Source: Tupaia tana (taxonomy: Eukaryota > Chordata > Mammalia > Scandentia > Tupaiidae). Taken from it: 64,000 nucleotides of DNA. This document shows, piece after piece, positions 1 through 11,781 of this stretch (its first letter is position 1; each line of letters opens with the position of its first letter). Location of the stretch: contig JAKSZU010000006.1 in NCBI GenBank assembly GCA_026018925.1, forward strand, positions 126,929,592 to 126,993,591, written 5' to 3'. A program made the position numbers and the translations under genes. Under the pieces are notes generated by a model. It ran no database searches and was not told where the DNA came from. It saw only the letters and a program-made list of their open reading frames with translations.

Positions 1-16
1 TTTGTCAAAATTTGGT

Positions 17-287
17 CGGGACCAGCAGTTAGCGTAATGGCTATGTCTCTGGACTCCCACGTAGTCAACTGCGGTTCGAGTCCCGGACCCGGCGGCTTAA
101 ACTCACGCCGGGCGCGTGTGCGTGCGTGCCCAAGATCCCGAGAGGAGAATGGAGGAGAAGGGATTGCGGCGTAGCCATCCTCCCTGGGGGGTGATTTCCT
201 GCTTTCTATCTCTCTGTCTCTCTCTGTCTGTCTGGCGAGTGCACGCGCCCTATAGCAAAAACCTCTCCAAAAAAAAAAGAAAAAAAA
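17..287 (+). mobile_element. SINE-A, full-length young copy
   Basis: tRNA-derived SINE. It has an A-box-like TAGCGTAATGG, a B box GGTTCGAGTCC, the segment CCCAAGATCCCGAGAGGAG, a C-run/G-run palindrome, a pyrimidine-rich TCTCTGTCTGTCTGG block, CCTATAGCAAAAACCTCTCC and a poly-A tail. The direct repeat AAAATTTGGT lies at 7-16 and 288-297. CpGs are largely kept. Confidence 0.92.
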
Positions 288-297
288 AAAATTTGGT

Positions 298-1594
298 TAC
301 ATGTCTTTTTGAACCTATCACCTGGCAATTAGGTGATTCAGCATATTTGATTGGTTTTAAATATTAAACATTTATCTCTATATTGGTCATCTTTCTTAAA
401 TATGTCAATATCTGAATGAAATAAAAATCTTTTTTCAGGAGCAAAAGGGAGAATAGATTTGGTACAGGCAAATCCTGTGGTCTCCTTTAGGACTGTGATG
501 ATGGATCTTAATCATCCATCCTGTACACAGAAAATTGTACATAGTACATGTGACAGGTGCTTAATAAATACCTGTGGAATGAGTTTTAAAAACCATACCA
601 CATACACTTGTACTGCCTACAGCTTCACTTACCTTTATTACTCTACTTAGAAGAGCAGATAATCAGAACAGATCATGTACACGAGATAGGTAGTATTGGC
701 TCTTTGAATTCTGATGATTCCTTTTTTCTTTTTTTAAAAAATTTTCAGACTGTCTAGCTCCCTGAAATTGGAAAAAGTTGAGCTAAATGACTTATGGAAT
801 AATATGACATCCTGAAATAAAAAATGGAGAGAGATCAAATGTTACATTGATTGGGTCCATAGTTAGAGGTCCTTGTTACTGATTTAACCATGCTATTTCT
901 TAAAACCCTGGCTGAACATGAAAGAGCACATCTACTAATTTAGCAAAAAGTATTTTAAGGCAAGGCCTTCTGAAACGGCCATCCATATTTTAAAATATAA
1001 GATTTTCTGTATTGAGACTCTCTGAGCATTGGGGAATTACTAAGCAGTTTCTGAGTTTTCTTTTCTGCTTCTTCTATTCTCCAGTTTTCTTTTTTTTTTC
1101 TGGGATATGAAGATTCAGAGTTCTTTGTGTTTTATATCAGTTAATGAGTAAGTTCTTTATTTTCAGACTCTATTTTACTTTTCCTTTTTGTTCATCAAAA
1201 AATCACTCTTTGAAAATGTTGAATGGAGGTTTTTCTTCTAATTCAATTTTCTGTTTCACTTGTGTACAATTAATCCAGTTACAAGAGAAAGACAGTTACT
1301 TTTTTATTTCTTGTCTAAATAACTTTATGTTTTGCTTTTATTGCAACAAAACTCAGAATTGGATATTTTAATTAAATACGTGTTGTGTTTAATAACAGGA
1401 TTCTTGTACTTGTTTTGGTTATGTATGACTCATTTTTGACCAGTAAAGAATGAACAGCTTGTACAATTAGTGACACCATCTTCAGAGTTGACATTCTGCC
1501 TGATAGACTAACTACTCTTGACAGAATAACAAATAATTGGCATATCTTGCTTCAGTTTAGTCATCTGAAATTGGGAAAGGGATATTATACTATG
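298..1594. other. AT-rich sequence, nothing identified
   Basis: No gene, RNA or clear repeat recognised. Short open frames are not supported by composition or homology. Confidence 0.5.
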
Positions 1595-2010
1595 GATTAT
1601 GGTTTCTTCTCCGAAGGTTCATGTTTTGGAATTTGGTTTTGGGAATTTGGTGATGAGGTATAGTAGGTAGTGATTGGATCATGCTGATTGTATCACAGAG
1701 GTGGCACCCTTATGAATGTATTACTGATTCTTGTGAGACCCAGTGAGTTCTAGTTCTTGTGAGAAGGAGTTAGTTCTCATGAGATCTGGTTGTTATAGAA
1801 GAGAGCACTCAGAAGCTCTGTCTCTCTCACCATGTGACATGTTTGCCATGTTCAATGCTTCTGTCACCCATGTCAGCATGAGACCAGGCCTTACCTTCAG
1901 ACTTTTCAGCTGCCAGAATCGTGAATCAAAATAAACTCCATGTTCTCTTAAATTTTCCCAGTCTCTTGTATTTCTGTTAGCAATGCAAAAATTGGACTAA
2001 GACAAGGGAG
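1595..2010 (+). mobile_element. Solo LTR of the MaLR (MST/MLT1-like) class
   Basis: The beginning resembles the MaLR LTR start (TATGGATTATGGTTTC...), the middle has TTCTTGTGAGA/GTTCTCATGAGATCTGG, and the end has AATAAACTCC then GGACTAAGACAAG, the typical MaLR LTR terminus. No internal retroviral sequence lies next to it, so it looks solo. Confidence 0.7.
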
Positions 2011-2565
2011 GGATCCAAATGTATGTGTCACTTTCCTTTTTAAATTAGACCATGTATTCATGTTTCCCAAAGTGATGTAAATGTCATTAATTTTCCTAAA
2101 TGGGGAAAGTGTCTATTGTTTTCTCACAAGTAAAATTTACCATAATTTTTAAAGAGGCTGTTGCCTACTAAACTGTTCACATAAATTGACTGATGACACC
2201 GAAAATCTCATAAGACTATCTAGAGCTTCAGTAACTATTAATAACTGTAGGAACAGTTCTGCAAATAGATGAGCAGACTTCAGCAAACAGAGGCAGGAAG
2301 ATGCCTGGAAAGTACACTGAAAAAAAAGATGTAGCTCCTCTTTCATTCATTTTTCTACCTAGTCTTCAAAATTTTATTGAATGCCTAATATGCACATAAT
2401 TTATAGCTTTATTTATAAAAGGAATACAAAACAAATGATAATAAGCATAGTTTAAATAGTGTGGTTTTTAAAAGCCTCCTAGGCATTTCAGCCAGTTACC
2501 ACAGAAGCTAGAGTCTATTTTTTAACCCGAATGTCTCAATAAATTAATTTTTAAAAATTCCGTTA
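2011..2565. other. Unassigned, possible old repeat at 2340-2470
   Basis: TTTCATTCATTTTTCTACC...ATTTTATTGAATGCC resembles the start of an ancient repeat of the 46130 type. The rest is unassigned. Confidence 0.3.
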
Positions 2566-2819
2566 GGGGGACCAGCAGATGGCGTGATGGTTACATCACT
2601 ATACTCCCATGTAATTCACCATGGTTCAAGTCCTGAACCCAAGAGCTTAAAACTCACACCATGTGTATGTGTGTACATGCCCAAGATCCCAAGTGGAGAA
2701 TGGAGGAGAAGGGATTGTGGTGTGGCCACCCTTCCAGGGAGTGATTTCTCGCTTTCTGTCTCTCTGTCTCTCTAGCAAGAACACATACCCTGTAGCAAAA
2801 ATCTCTGTCTAAAAAAAAA
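2566..2819 (+). mobile_element. SINE-A copy
   Basis: GGGGGACCAGCAGATGGCG start, B box GGTTCAAGTCC, A tail. Several CpGs have decayed. It stands 38 bp from an inverted copy (2858-3155). Confidence 0.9.
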
Positions 2820-2857
2820 TTGTTATCTGATTTTTGAGATTGTCTTTGATTGGATTG

Positions 2858-2859
2858 GG

Positions 2860-2891
<32 letters not shown>

Positions 2892-3155
2892 GTTTTTTGT
2901 TTTTTGAGAGGTTTTGCTATAGGGTGCATTCACTCGCCAGACAGACAGAGAGAGACAGAGAGACAGAAAGCGAGAAATCACCCCTTGGGGGGATGGCCAC
3001 GCCGCAATCCCTTCTCCTCCATTCTCCTCTCAGGATCTTGGGCACACAAGCACACATGCCTGGCATGAGTTTTAAGCCACCAGGTCCGAGACTCGAACCA
3101 CAGTTGACTACGTGGGAGTCCAGCAACATAGCCATTATGCTAACTGCTGGTCCCT
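2858..3155 (-). mobile_element. SINE-A copy with (GTTTT)n tail
   Basis: Complete antisense copy ending CTGCTGGTCCC. The tail evolved into a TTTTG repeat. Target-site duplication of 15 bp with one mismatch at 2843-2857 and 3156-3170. Confidence 0.92.
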
Positions 3156-3684
3156 TCTTTAATTGGATTGTAAATTGAGATTTAGCATACTTATTCACAA
3201 TTTTTTATTGGGTAGAGTTGTGTCAAGTGTTTGGAGAACATTTTTCCAGGATCAAGAAACTTAAGGAAATGGAAGAGTAATCATGGAATTATGTTCTGGA
3301 CTATCTTACTGTCTTTTCTCTGACATAAAGACTAGAACACTAGTGTGGCTCTGACCGGGAGAATGTTAGTAAGAATTCTAACCATCTAACATTCTGCTGT
3401 CAATATTCTCTTGTCATGACATTGCCTCATGCTCCCAGACGGTAGAGGATAATATGGTTAATCTTTTTGACTGTGCTCCTCACTTCAGATATTAGTACAT
3501 TAACTGACAACAACTCTATTATTTCCATTTGTCAGATGAAGAAGTTTATACTAAGAGAGGGTAGGAATAGAAAGCTATTAAGTAGAAAAAAGTAACATTT
3601 AATCATGTGCTCTACCCATTATGACCACCAATCTACTTACATATTATGAAAGATATAAAAATAGCAATTAAAAAGCAGAATAAT

Positions 3685-3850
3685 GTAATAGTAAGAGAAC
3701 AGAATTTGGAGGAGAAAACAAGCTTGAGTAGAAATTCCAACTCAAGGCCTAGTAGCAGTGTGGTATCGGGAAAATTACTCCTCTGATCGTCAGTTCCATT
3801 ATCTGTACAGTAAATATGATTATGCTTAAGAGATCTATTGTTAAATTATT
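3685..3850 (+). mobile_element. MIR fragment
   Basis: AAAATTACTCCTCTGATCG, CAGTTCCATTATCTGTACAG and the following AT-rich segment follow the MIR core order. Confidence 0.45.
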
Positions 3851-3864
3851 GTAAAATATTGTAA

Positions 3865-3908
<44 letters not shown>

Positions 3909-5029
3909 GTGTGTGTGTATGGGTTGGTGGGTGTGTATTAGTATATCCAAACAATATATTTTCAGAGTTATTCAGGAAAAAAATGGTAGAAGTTCCAGCT
4001 CCCAAATATATAACTACATGGAATTCAAACCTTAGACTCCTTATTCCTACCACCACTCTTTCTGTCTTATCCTAATTGTGAATTTACAATAAAAATTTAA
4101 TAGAAGAATCTGAAAATGGATATAAAAGTCACTGTATAAACAAGCTAGTTTAGACTTATTGAGAAAAGTATCTTGAAACATTCTAAGAGTCAGAATAAGT
4201 TAGGAATATGTGTGTCATTTAGTGTCAAAAATTTGACAGAGAAATCTAGCGACATTCACAGATTGCCTGTTGACACACGTTTTTACTTTTCAGCAGCCAA
4301 CATGGATCTCACGCACATTACTCATTTGCCTGTTAGCACAATACAGAAAAAAAAAAAAAAATAGGAGTAAAAATTTGTATCAACACCTTGATTCTTCTTA
4401 GGGGTTAGGACAGTAGCTGCAAATATAAAATTGTGCTCACGCAGAAGGTTAGGGGCTTGAAATGCAAGGAACTTGATGAACCCCTTACAACAGCAAAAGA
4501 GTGAGTGCCAAACCTACCAGGCAAGGAAAGCACTGTCGCAAAGATGATCTGAAACAGATAGTAAATCACTGCAATAGCTCATAAGATGGGGAAGAAAATA
4601 CGGTTGGTGGTGATCTTGAATTTTTCATTATTTAGCCATATTTTAAAACCTTAAATGATTTATTCATTTGATAGTAAAATGTTTATGAAAACCTTATATT
4701 GAGCATGTGACTAACATTGTTCTCGAGATATAATGATATCATTTATCCAGGCCTTTTTAAAATTTTTCAATAACGTTCAGGGTCCTAGTTAGCTTAGTTA
4801 ATGATAGGTGGATTTTGAGAGTTTTTCTTTTCTCTTTCCTTTATCTAGAATTCCTGACAATGATGGTTCTTAACAAATTATTTGCAATTTCTATACATAC
4901 TTCAGGTTAAGTCCAGTTGGTTCTTCAACCTCTGAATAAATAACATTATACCCAATATGTGTGGTGCTTTATAATGAAGCAACTGGTAATCTCAGATTAG
5001 GATACATCAATCATTTTAGGGCCTGGGTA
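3851..5029. other. Unassigned AT-rich sequence
   Basis: Apart from the microsatellite at 3862-3925 I recognise no feature. 4660-4770 may be a decayed old repeat. Confidence 0.4.
3862..3925. repeat. (TA)n/(GT)n microsatellite
   Basis: AT-alternating sequence passing into GTGTGTGTG. Confidence 0.9.
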
Positions 5030-5150
5030 ATTTATTTAGATTTTCTGAGTTGCTATTTCTTCATCTGCAAAAAAAAGCACAACACCTACCAAAGTATCTA
5101 ATGTAGCACCAGATGTCTACAGTTATTCAATAAATATATTGGGTAAATCA
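5030..5150 (+). mobile_element. MIR 3' fragment
   Basis: CTATTTCTTCATCTGCAAAA followed by ACCTACCAAAG and TATTCAATAAATATATTG matches the MIR 3' half. Confidence 0.4.
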
Positions 5151-5550
5151 ATCATTAAAATAAGTGAATGTTTTGAGGATGAAATAATGTAAGGTTTTTG
5201 CAGTATGCATTGTACTTCTGCTAGTCTTAACAAATATCATTTCTTCTTCTGCTTTTCCTGCTTTCCCTTTCTTCTTATTTAGAAGATAGTATGGAAATAT
5301 TTTAATTCGTTCTCCCCAGCTGAAGCATTTTATTAGATAAGGGGGCATGGATCTGTACATATACATTTTATGGCATCTGAGTCTAAGTTAAGAAAATCCT
5401 GTAAGTAGGAAAATAATATCACTAGTATTTCTCACCATCCTATATCTTAGAACCATTCTGGATAATTTCATTTCTAAATGGGCTACCTAGTTAAAAACCC
5501 TGGCTGGCTTCAAGAGTCCTTTCTATTCTTTTTTCCTTTCTTTCTTTCTT

Positions 5551-5552
<2 letters not shown>

Positions 5553-5602
<50 letters not shown>
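5553..5602. repeat. Poly(T), 50 bp
   Basis: Fifty T in a row after a TTTC-rich lead. It could be the tail of an unrecognised antisense retrocopy ending near 5603. I could not identify the body or a target duplication. Confidence 0.85.
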
Positions 5603-5604
<2 letters not shown>

Positions 5605-5806
5605 CAATAAACTAGCTCCGTCTCATGTCAACAACTACTTTCCAGGGATATATAATTAAATCTTGTCATCACTAGTATGGTGCCTCATATGAAGTCTTAT
5701 ACCCAGAGATCTCGTATATTAATCTTTCTACATTTTAACTTTTGTATTCACACTAAACCTAGAGTTCAGAATCCCAAACAGAAACTCCACCCTGATTCTG
5801 CCTATT

Positions 5807-6071
5807 TTTTTTTTTTTTTTGAGAGGTTTTTGCTATAGGACGCGTGCGCTCGCCAGACAGACAGAGAGAGACAGAGAGACAGAAAGCGAGAAATCACCCC
5901 CCAGGGGGGATGGCCACACCTCAATCCCTTCTCCTCCATTCTCCTCACAGGATCTTGGGTACGCACGCACACACGCCCGGCGTGAGTTTTAAGCCACCGG
6001 TTCCGGGATGCGAACCGTGGTCGACTACGTGGGAGTCCAGCGACATAGCCATTACGCTAACTGCTGGTCCC
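5807..6071 (-). mobile_element. SINE-A, young copy
   Basis: Complete antisense copy with the 13-bp duplication GATTCTGCCTATT at 5794-5806 and 6072-6084. Confidence 0.93.
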
Positions 6072-6084
6072 GATTCTGCCTATT

Positions 6085-6454
6085 CTTGAGGTTCATCAGT
6101 TCACCTCTACTTTGATTTCCTTTCCTAGCCACAAATTTGCATATCAAGACTAACTTCGGTCATCATCCTCTGTATCAAGCAAGACATTTGTAAATGTGTC
6201 ATGAATCAGTACCATCCTCTCCCTCTCCACTAAACCAATAACTTAGGACATCATTGTTTCCTTAGTGCTTATGCCATTGTTTATTACTTCATCAACCCAA
6301 TGCAAATCTCTATCTATACAACTTTATCCTCCATAGTGCTTTAAAACTAAACAATCAGCAGTGCCTAAAGGATAAAGATCAAATTCATGAATCTTTTAAT
6401 TATATATAATTATCTACAAGCTTAGTTTGATTTTATTATTAACTGCTTTCAAGA
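6085..6454. other. Unassigned sequence before L1-A
   Basis: No feature recognised between the SINE-A and the L1-A 3' end. Confidence 0.4.
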
Positions 6455-6924
6455 CAACCCATTTATTAATTTTTAATTTATTTATTATCATCATAATCTT
6501 GTTTATATTACATTGAATCACATATAACTTTACAGTGTATTACATTGCTTTTTCAAAAGGGAATGTCATGCATGTCAGTCAATAACAGAGACTTTAAAAT
6601 CCCCACTTCATCATTCAATATCTTTTCATTATTTTTCCCAGTCATTATTATTATTATTGCAATTATTTTTTTAACCAGTCAATCACTATTTCTCATTTTG
6701 CTTGTAAAAAGACTTTACCCATCATGAAATACTTCTCAGATCAATCCAGTTGAGAATACTGTACATGTCATCATCAACAGGTAATAAACCATATCTATGT
6801 CCCACTAATGTCATGCCTATTTGTTCTCTTGCTATCTTTCTCTATACTCTTCTCTTCACCCCCCCCATTCCACACTGTCTTATCCTCATTAAGTATTTTC
6901 ACTGCTTTTATGTCCTCCAATATT

Positions 6925-9900
6925 TTGCTCTCTACCATAGAGTGCGGATAGTCGGTATATATTAAGTGGATACACACAATATCTTTCTTTTATAGCCTGG
7001 CTTACTTCACTCAGCAATAGATCCTCCATATCTGACCACTTTTTATCAAATGCCAGGGTTTTGCTATTTTTTTTTTATGGCTGAGTAGTATTCCACAGAG
7101 TATGTATGCCACACTTTTTCAATCCATTTATCAGTTTGTGGACATTTAGGTTGGATCCATGTCTTGGCAATCGTGAATAATGCTGCAATAAACATTGATG
7201 TGCAAGCACTTTTCTAACTGAGTGTTCTCCTGTCCTTTGGCTAGATACCCAATAGTAGGACTGCTGAGTCAAATGGCAATTCTATTTGTAGATCTTTGAG
7301 AAACCTCCACATTGTTCTTTACAGTGGCTGAACCAGTTTACATTCTCACCAATAGTGTAGGAGAGTTTCCTTTTCACTACATCCCACCAACACTTATCAC
7401 TTTTTATATTCTTAATCTTTGCCATTCTGACAGGGGTTAGGTGGTATCTCATTGTGGTTTTTATCTGCATCTCCCTTATGATGAGGATGTTGAGCATTTT
7501 CTCATATTCTTTTTGGCTGTTCATATGTCTTCCTTAGAGAGATTTTTGTACAGCTCATTTTCCCATCTTTTAATTTGGTTAATCATATTTTTTACATAAG
7601 GCACTTGAGTTTCCTATGTATTCTGGTTATCAGTCTCTTATCTGAGGCATACTTAACAAAATTATTTTCCCATTCTGAGGGTTGTCGGTTCACACTTGTT
7701 ACCATGTCCTTTGCTGTGCAGAAACTTCTTAGTCTGATATAGTCCCACTTGTCTATTTTAGGGATTATTGCCTGTGCTTTTGGAGTCCTATTGAAGAAGT
7801 CTTTGCCTACGCCAATGTCCCCCAGAGTTTCCCCAGGATTTTCAACCATTAGTTTTGTTGTTTGAGGTCTTAGGTTCAGATCTTTGATCCATTTTGAGTT
7901 GATTTTTGTTAATGGTGAAAGATGAGGGTTCAGTTTCATCTTTCTGCAGGTGGATACCCAGTTTTTCCAGCACCATTTACTAAAGAGGTTGTCCTTTTCC
8001 CAGTGGATTGACTGATATCCTTTGTCAAAAAACAGCTGAGGGTTATTTCTGGGATCTCTATTCTATTCCATTGGTCCACATGTCTATTTTTGTGCCAATA
8101 CCATGCTGTTTTGATTATCACAGCTTTATAGTATATCTTGGGATCAGGGAGAGATATGCCTCCTGCTCCATTCTTCTTGCGCAGGATTGCTTTTGCAATA
8201 TGAGGTCTTTTATGATTCCAGACAAATTCTATGATTGTCTTTTATAAATCTGTGAAGATTATTTCTGGTATTTTGACTGGAATTGCATTAAACATGTAGA
8301 TTAATTTGGGTAGAATTGCCATTTTGATTATGTTAATTCTTCCAATCCAGGAATATGGGATGTCCTTCCACTTTTTTACGTCACTTTCAATATCTTTTTA
8401 AAGATTTTTATAGTTTTCTTTATAATGGTTTTTTACTTTCTTAGTTAGTTTTATCCCTAGGTATCTTATGCATCTTGTGGCTACGGTGAAAGGGATTCCT
8501 TTCTTCAACTCTACTTCATTCAACTTGTTGTTCATACATAGAAATGCTAGAGATTTTTGGATGTTGATTTTGTATCCTGCCACTTTATTGTACTAACTTA
8601 TTACTTCAAGAAGTTTTTTCATGAAAACCTTTGAGTCTTCTAAGTATACCATCATGTCATCTGCAAATAAAGATATTTTCAACTCTTCTTTGCCTATTCG
8701 AATGCCTTTTATATTGTTCTCTTCTCTGATTGCATTAGCTAAGACTTCCAGTACTATATTAAAGAGCAGTGGAGAAAGTGGGCAGCCTTGCCTAGTACCT
8801 CTTTTTGGCCAAAAAGCTTTTAGCTTTTCCCCATTCTGTATAATGTTAGCTATAGGTTTTTCATAGATGTCTTTTATTGTGTTGAGAAATGACCCTTCTA
8901 TACCAATCTTACTGAGGGTCTTAATCATAGAATGATATTTTATTTTATCAAATGCTTTCTCCGCATCAATTGAAATGATCATATGGTTTTATCTGTCTTT
9001 CTTTTAATATGGTGTATTACATTTATGATCTTGCATATGATGAACCACCCTCGCATCCCTGGGATAAAGCCTACCTGGCCGTGATAAATAATCTTTGTTA
9101 TATGTTGTTGGATACAATTTGTGAGTTTCTTGTTGAGAATTTTTGCATCTATATTCTTCAATAATATTGGTCTATATTTTTCCTTTTTTGTCATGTCCTT
9201 ATCTGTTTTGGGAATGAGGGTGATGGAGGCTTCATAACATGAATTTGGAAGGTTTCCTTCCTTTTGAATCTTTAGAAATAATTTTAGTAGGATAGGGGCT
9301 AACTCTTCCTTAAAAGTTTTGTAGAATTCAGAAGTGACACTATCTGGACTGGGGCTTTTCTTTGTCGGGAGGTTATTTATTACTGATTCAATCTTCTGGC
9401 TTGTTATGGGTCTATTCAGGTTCTCTATGTCCTCCTGATTCAATCTTGGTAGATTATATGCATCCAGGAATTTGTCCATCTCCTCCAAGTTATCTTGTTT
9501 GTTGACATATAGTCGCTCATAGTATCCTCTAATGATATTTTGTATTTCTACTATGTCTGTTGTAATATTGCCTGTTTCATCACATATTTGCTTTATCTGG
9601 TTTCTTTCTTTCTTCTTCTTGATCAGTCTATACAATGGTGTGTTGATTTTCTTAATCTTTTCAAAGAACCAGCTTTTGCTTTCATTTATTTTCTGTAAGG
9701 TTCATTTATTTTCTATTTCATTTATTTCTGTTCAAACCTTTATTATTTCTTTTCACCTTTATTATTTTTGGGGGGTTTGTTTGTTGTTGTTTTTCCTGAG
9801 GCATGATGTTAAGTTATCTATTTGCCATCTTTCCATCCTTTTCTTATGCACACTAATTGCTATGAATTTCCCTTTTTTGACTGATTTTGCCATGTCCCAT

Positions 9901-10770
9901 AGATTGTGGACACTTACGTACTCATTATCATTTGTTTCCAATATTTTTTTTAATTTCAGACTTAATTTCTTCAGTAGTGAAGAAGTCATTCAGAAGTAGG
10001 TTGTTCAGTTTCCATGTATTTGTGTATTTTCAGGGGTGTTTCTTGAAATTAATCTTGAGTTTAATTCTATCATGGTCAGAGAAGATGCTGGATATCGTTT
10101 CTATGCCTTTGAATCTGTAAAGGCTTGATTTGTGTCCTAACATATGATCAATCTTTGAAAAGGTTCCATGCTGGGGTGAGAAAAATGTATATGTTGTGGA
10201 TGTAGGGTGGAAAGTTCTATAGATATCTGTCAAGCCCTTTTAATTTATAGTATCATTTAGGTCCTGTATCTCTCTATTTATTTTCTTCCTAGAAGTTCTG
10301 TCTAAAGGAGATAATGGGGTGTTGAGATCTCTAACAATTATAGTATTTCTCCCTATCTCTCCTTTTAGCTCTAACAGTCTTTCCTTCACATATTTAGGTG
10401 CACCTGAGTTGGGTGCATAGATATTTATAAGTATTATGTCTTCTTGTTGGATTACCCCATTTACTATTATATAATGCCCTTCTTTGTCTCTTCTTACAGT
10501 CTTTGTCTTGAAATCTATTTTGTCTGAAATCAATATCACTACTCCAGCCCTTTTTTGATTTCCATTTTCATGGAATATCTTTTTCCAGCCCTTGACTTTT
10601 AGTCTATGTATGTCTTTTTCCATAAGGTGAGTTTCTTGTAGGCAATAGATAGAGGGTTTCTGGTTTTTTATCCATTCGGCATCTATGTCTCTTAATTGGA
10701 GAATTAATCCATTGACATTCAATGTAATTATTGATATTTCCATACCTGTTCCTATCATTAAGTGAGCCAT
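6925..10770 (-). pseudogene. L1-A ORF2, inactivated
   Basis: Endonuclease/reverse transcriptase remnant broken by multiple stops and frameshifts. Recognisable open pieces in sense order: 10770-10240 (endonuclease N terminus with TLNVNGL and QETHL), 10233-10030 (SKIDH and SDHD region), 9635-8979 (start of the reverse transcriptase), 8982-8593 ([10 protein letters not shown] and FADD motifs), 8583-8398, 8121-7936, 7939-7592, 7524-7282 and 7272-7075. In the endonuclease core the residue before the catalytic Asp of the GDLNT-type motif is Arg rather than Gly. The Cys-rich C-terminal motif is split across frames. It cannot make a functional protein. Confidence 0.9.
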
Positions 10771-10815
10771 TTTGTTGGTTGCTTTTTGTTCTTGTATAAC
10801 TGTCTGTCTGACTTT

Positions 10816-11781
10816 TTAGTTTTCCTGGCATAGCACTCCCTTCAGAACCTTTTGAAGAACTGGTCTGGAGTTGGTAAATTCCTTCGAATTTTGTTTATCT
10901 GAGAATGTTTTTATATTTTTTTCCCATACGAAAGATAATCTTGCCGGGTATAGAATTCTTGGTTGAAATTGTTTTTCATTCAACACTTTGACTAGATTTC
11001 CCCATTCTTTCCTTGCCTGCATTGCTTTCGCTGAGAGATCTGATGTTAGCCTGATGGGGTGACCTTTGTAAGTAACTTGAAATTTCCCTCTTGCCAACTT
11101 TAGTATCTTGTCTTTGTCTATTGTTTTTGCCACTCTGGCTATGATGTGCATTGGAGAGGATCTTCTTGGGTTGATTCTACTCAGGGTCCTATGTATTTCT
11201 TGGGTCTGGATATTTGAATGCCTTTCTAGGTTTGGGAAGTTTTCTTCCAGGATTTCATGGAATAAATTATCTAGGCCCTTATTATTTTCTTCCTCTTCTG
11301 GGATACCAATTATCCGGATATTGGGGCACTTGATGATATCCAGTATTCCTCGTATATTACCCTCATTTTTCATGGTTGTTTTCACAATCTTGATAATTTT
11401 TTCTAGGTCAGATGTTTTGTTTTCTACATTAGAGATTAGATCTTCTGCCTGACCTAACCTACTTTTAATACTTTCAAGGGAGGTTTTGATTTCCTGTATC
11501 ACATTCTTCAACCCTAGAAGTTTCACCTGGTTCTTGTTTAAGGTATCTATTTCTTCCTTTAAATCATGAAAGGACTTCCTTATCTCCTGGAGGTCCTTGT
11601 CTCTTTTCTCTTCCATCTCAGTTAGTTTGGTCTCTACAAATATTCTGAGTTCCTTATCAGACATGTCCATGATGTCTATTTTATTGACTGTGGGTGATGT
11701 AGGCTTAATGATTTCGCTTGGGGGAGAGGCCTTTTGTTGGTTGCTCATATTTCTTGAGCCTCTGCAATTGTTCCTAGTCAT
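10816..11781 (-). CDS. L1-A ORF1 protein, open reading frame retained
   Basis: A 321-residue open frame for the L1 RNA-binding chaperone. It has a short polar N terminus, a long coiled coil (about 45-150, rich in Glu/Lys/Leu with heptad spacing), an RRM-like segment around NIRIIGIPEEEE, and a C-terminal domain with the VTYKGHPIRLTSDLS block. It aligns over most of its length with L1-B ORF1 and with the ancient fragment at 26451-26633. The ATG at 11781 is chosen because the frame then matches usual ORF1 length (about 320-370). ORF1 is uninterrupted even though the downstream ORF2 is inactivated; a moderately recent insertion can keep a short ORF open by chance. No evidence of host use. Confidence 0.85.
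   Translation of the reverse strand: MTRNNCRGSRNMSNQQKASPPSEIIKPTSPTVNKIDIMDMSDKELRIFVETKLTEMEEKRDKDLQEIRKSFHDLKEEIDTLNKNQVKLLGLKNVIQEIKTSLESIKSRLGQAEDLISNVENKTSDLEKIIKIVKTTMKNEGNIRGILDIIKCPNIRIIGIPEEEENNKGLDNLFHEILEENFPNLERHSNIQTQEIHRTLSRINPRRSSPMHIIARVAKTIDKDKILKLARGKFQVTYKGHPIRLTSDLSAKAMQARKEWGNLVKVLNEKQFQPRILYPARLSFVWEKNIKTFSDKQNSKEFTNSRPVLQKVLKGVLCQEN

Noticed and set aside
17..287. Functional tRNA gene in the SINE head
   Set aside because: A and B boxes are present, but the acceptor and anticodon stems do not pair well, and the unit is repeated with a long non-tRNA body and A tail.
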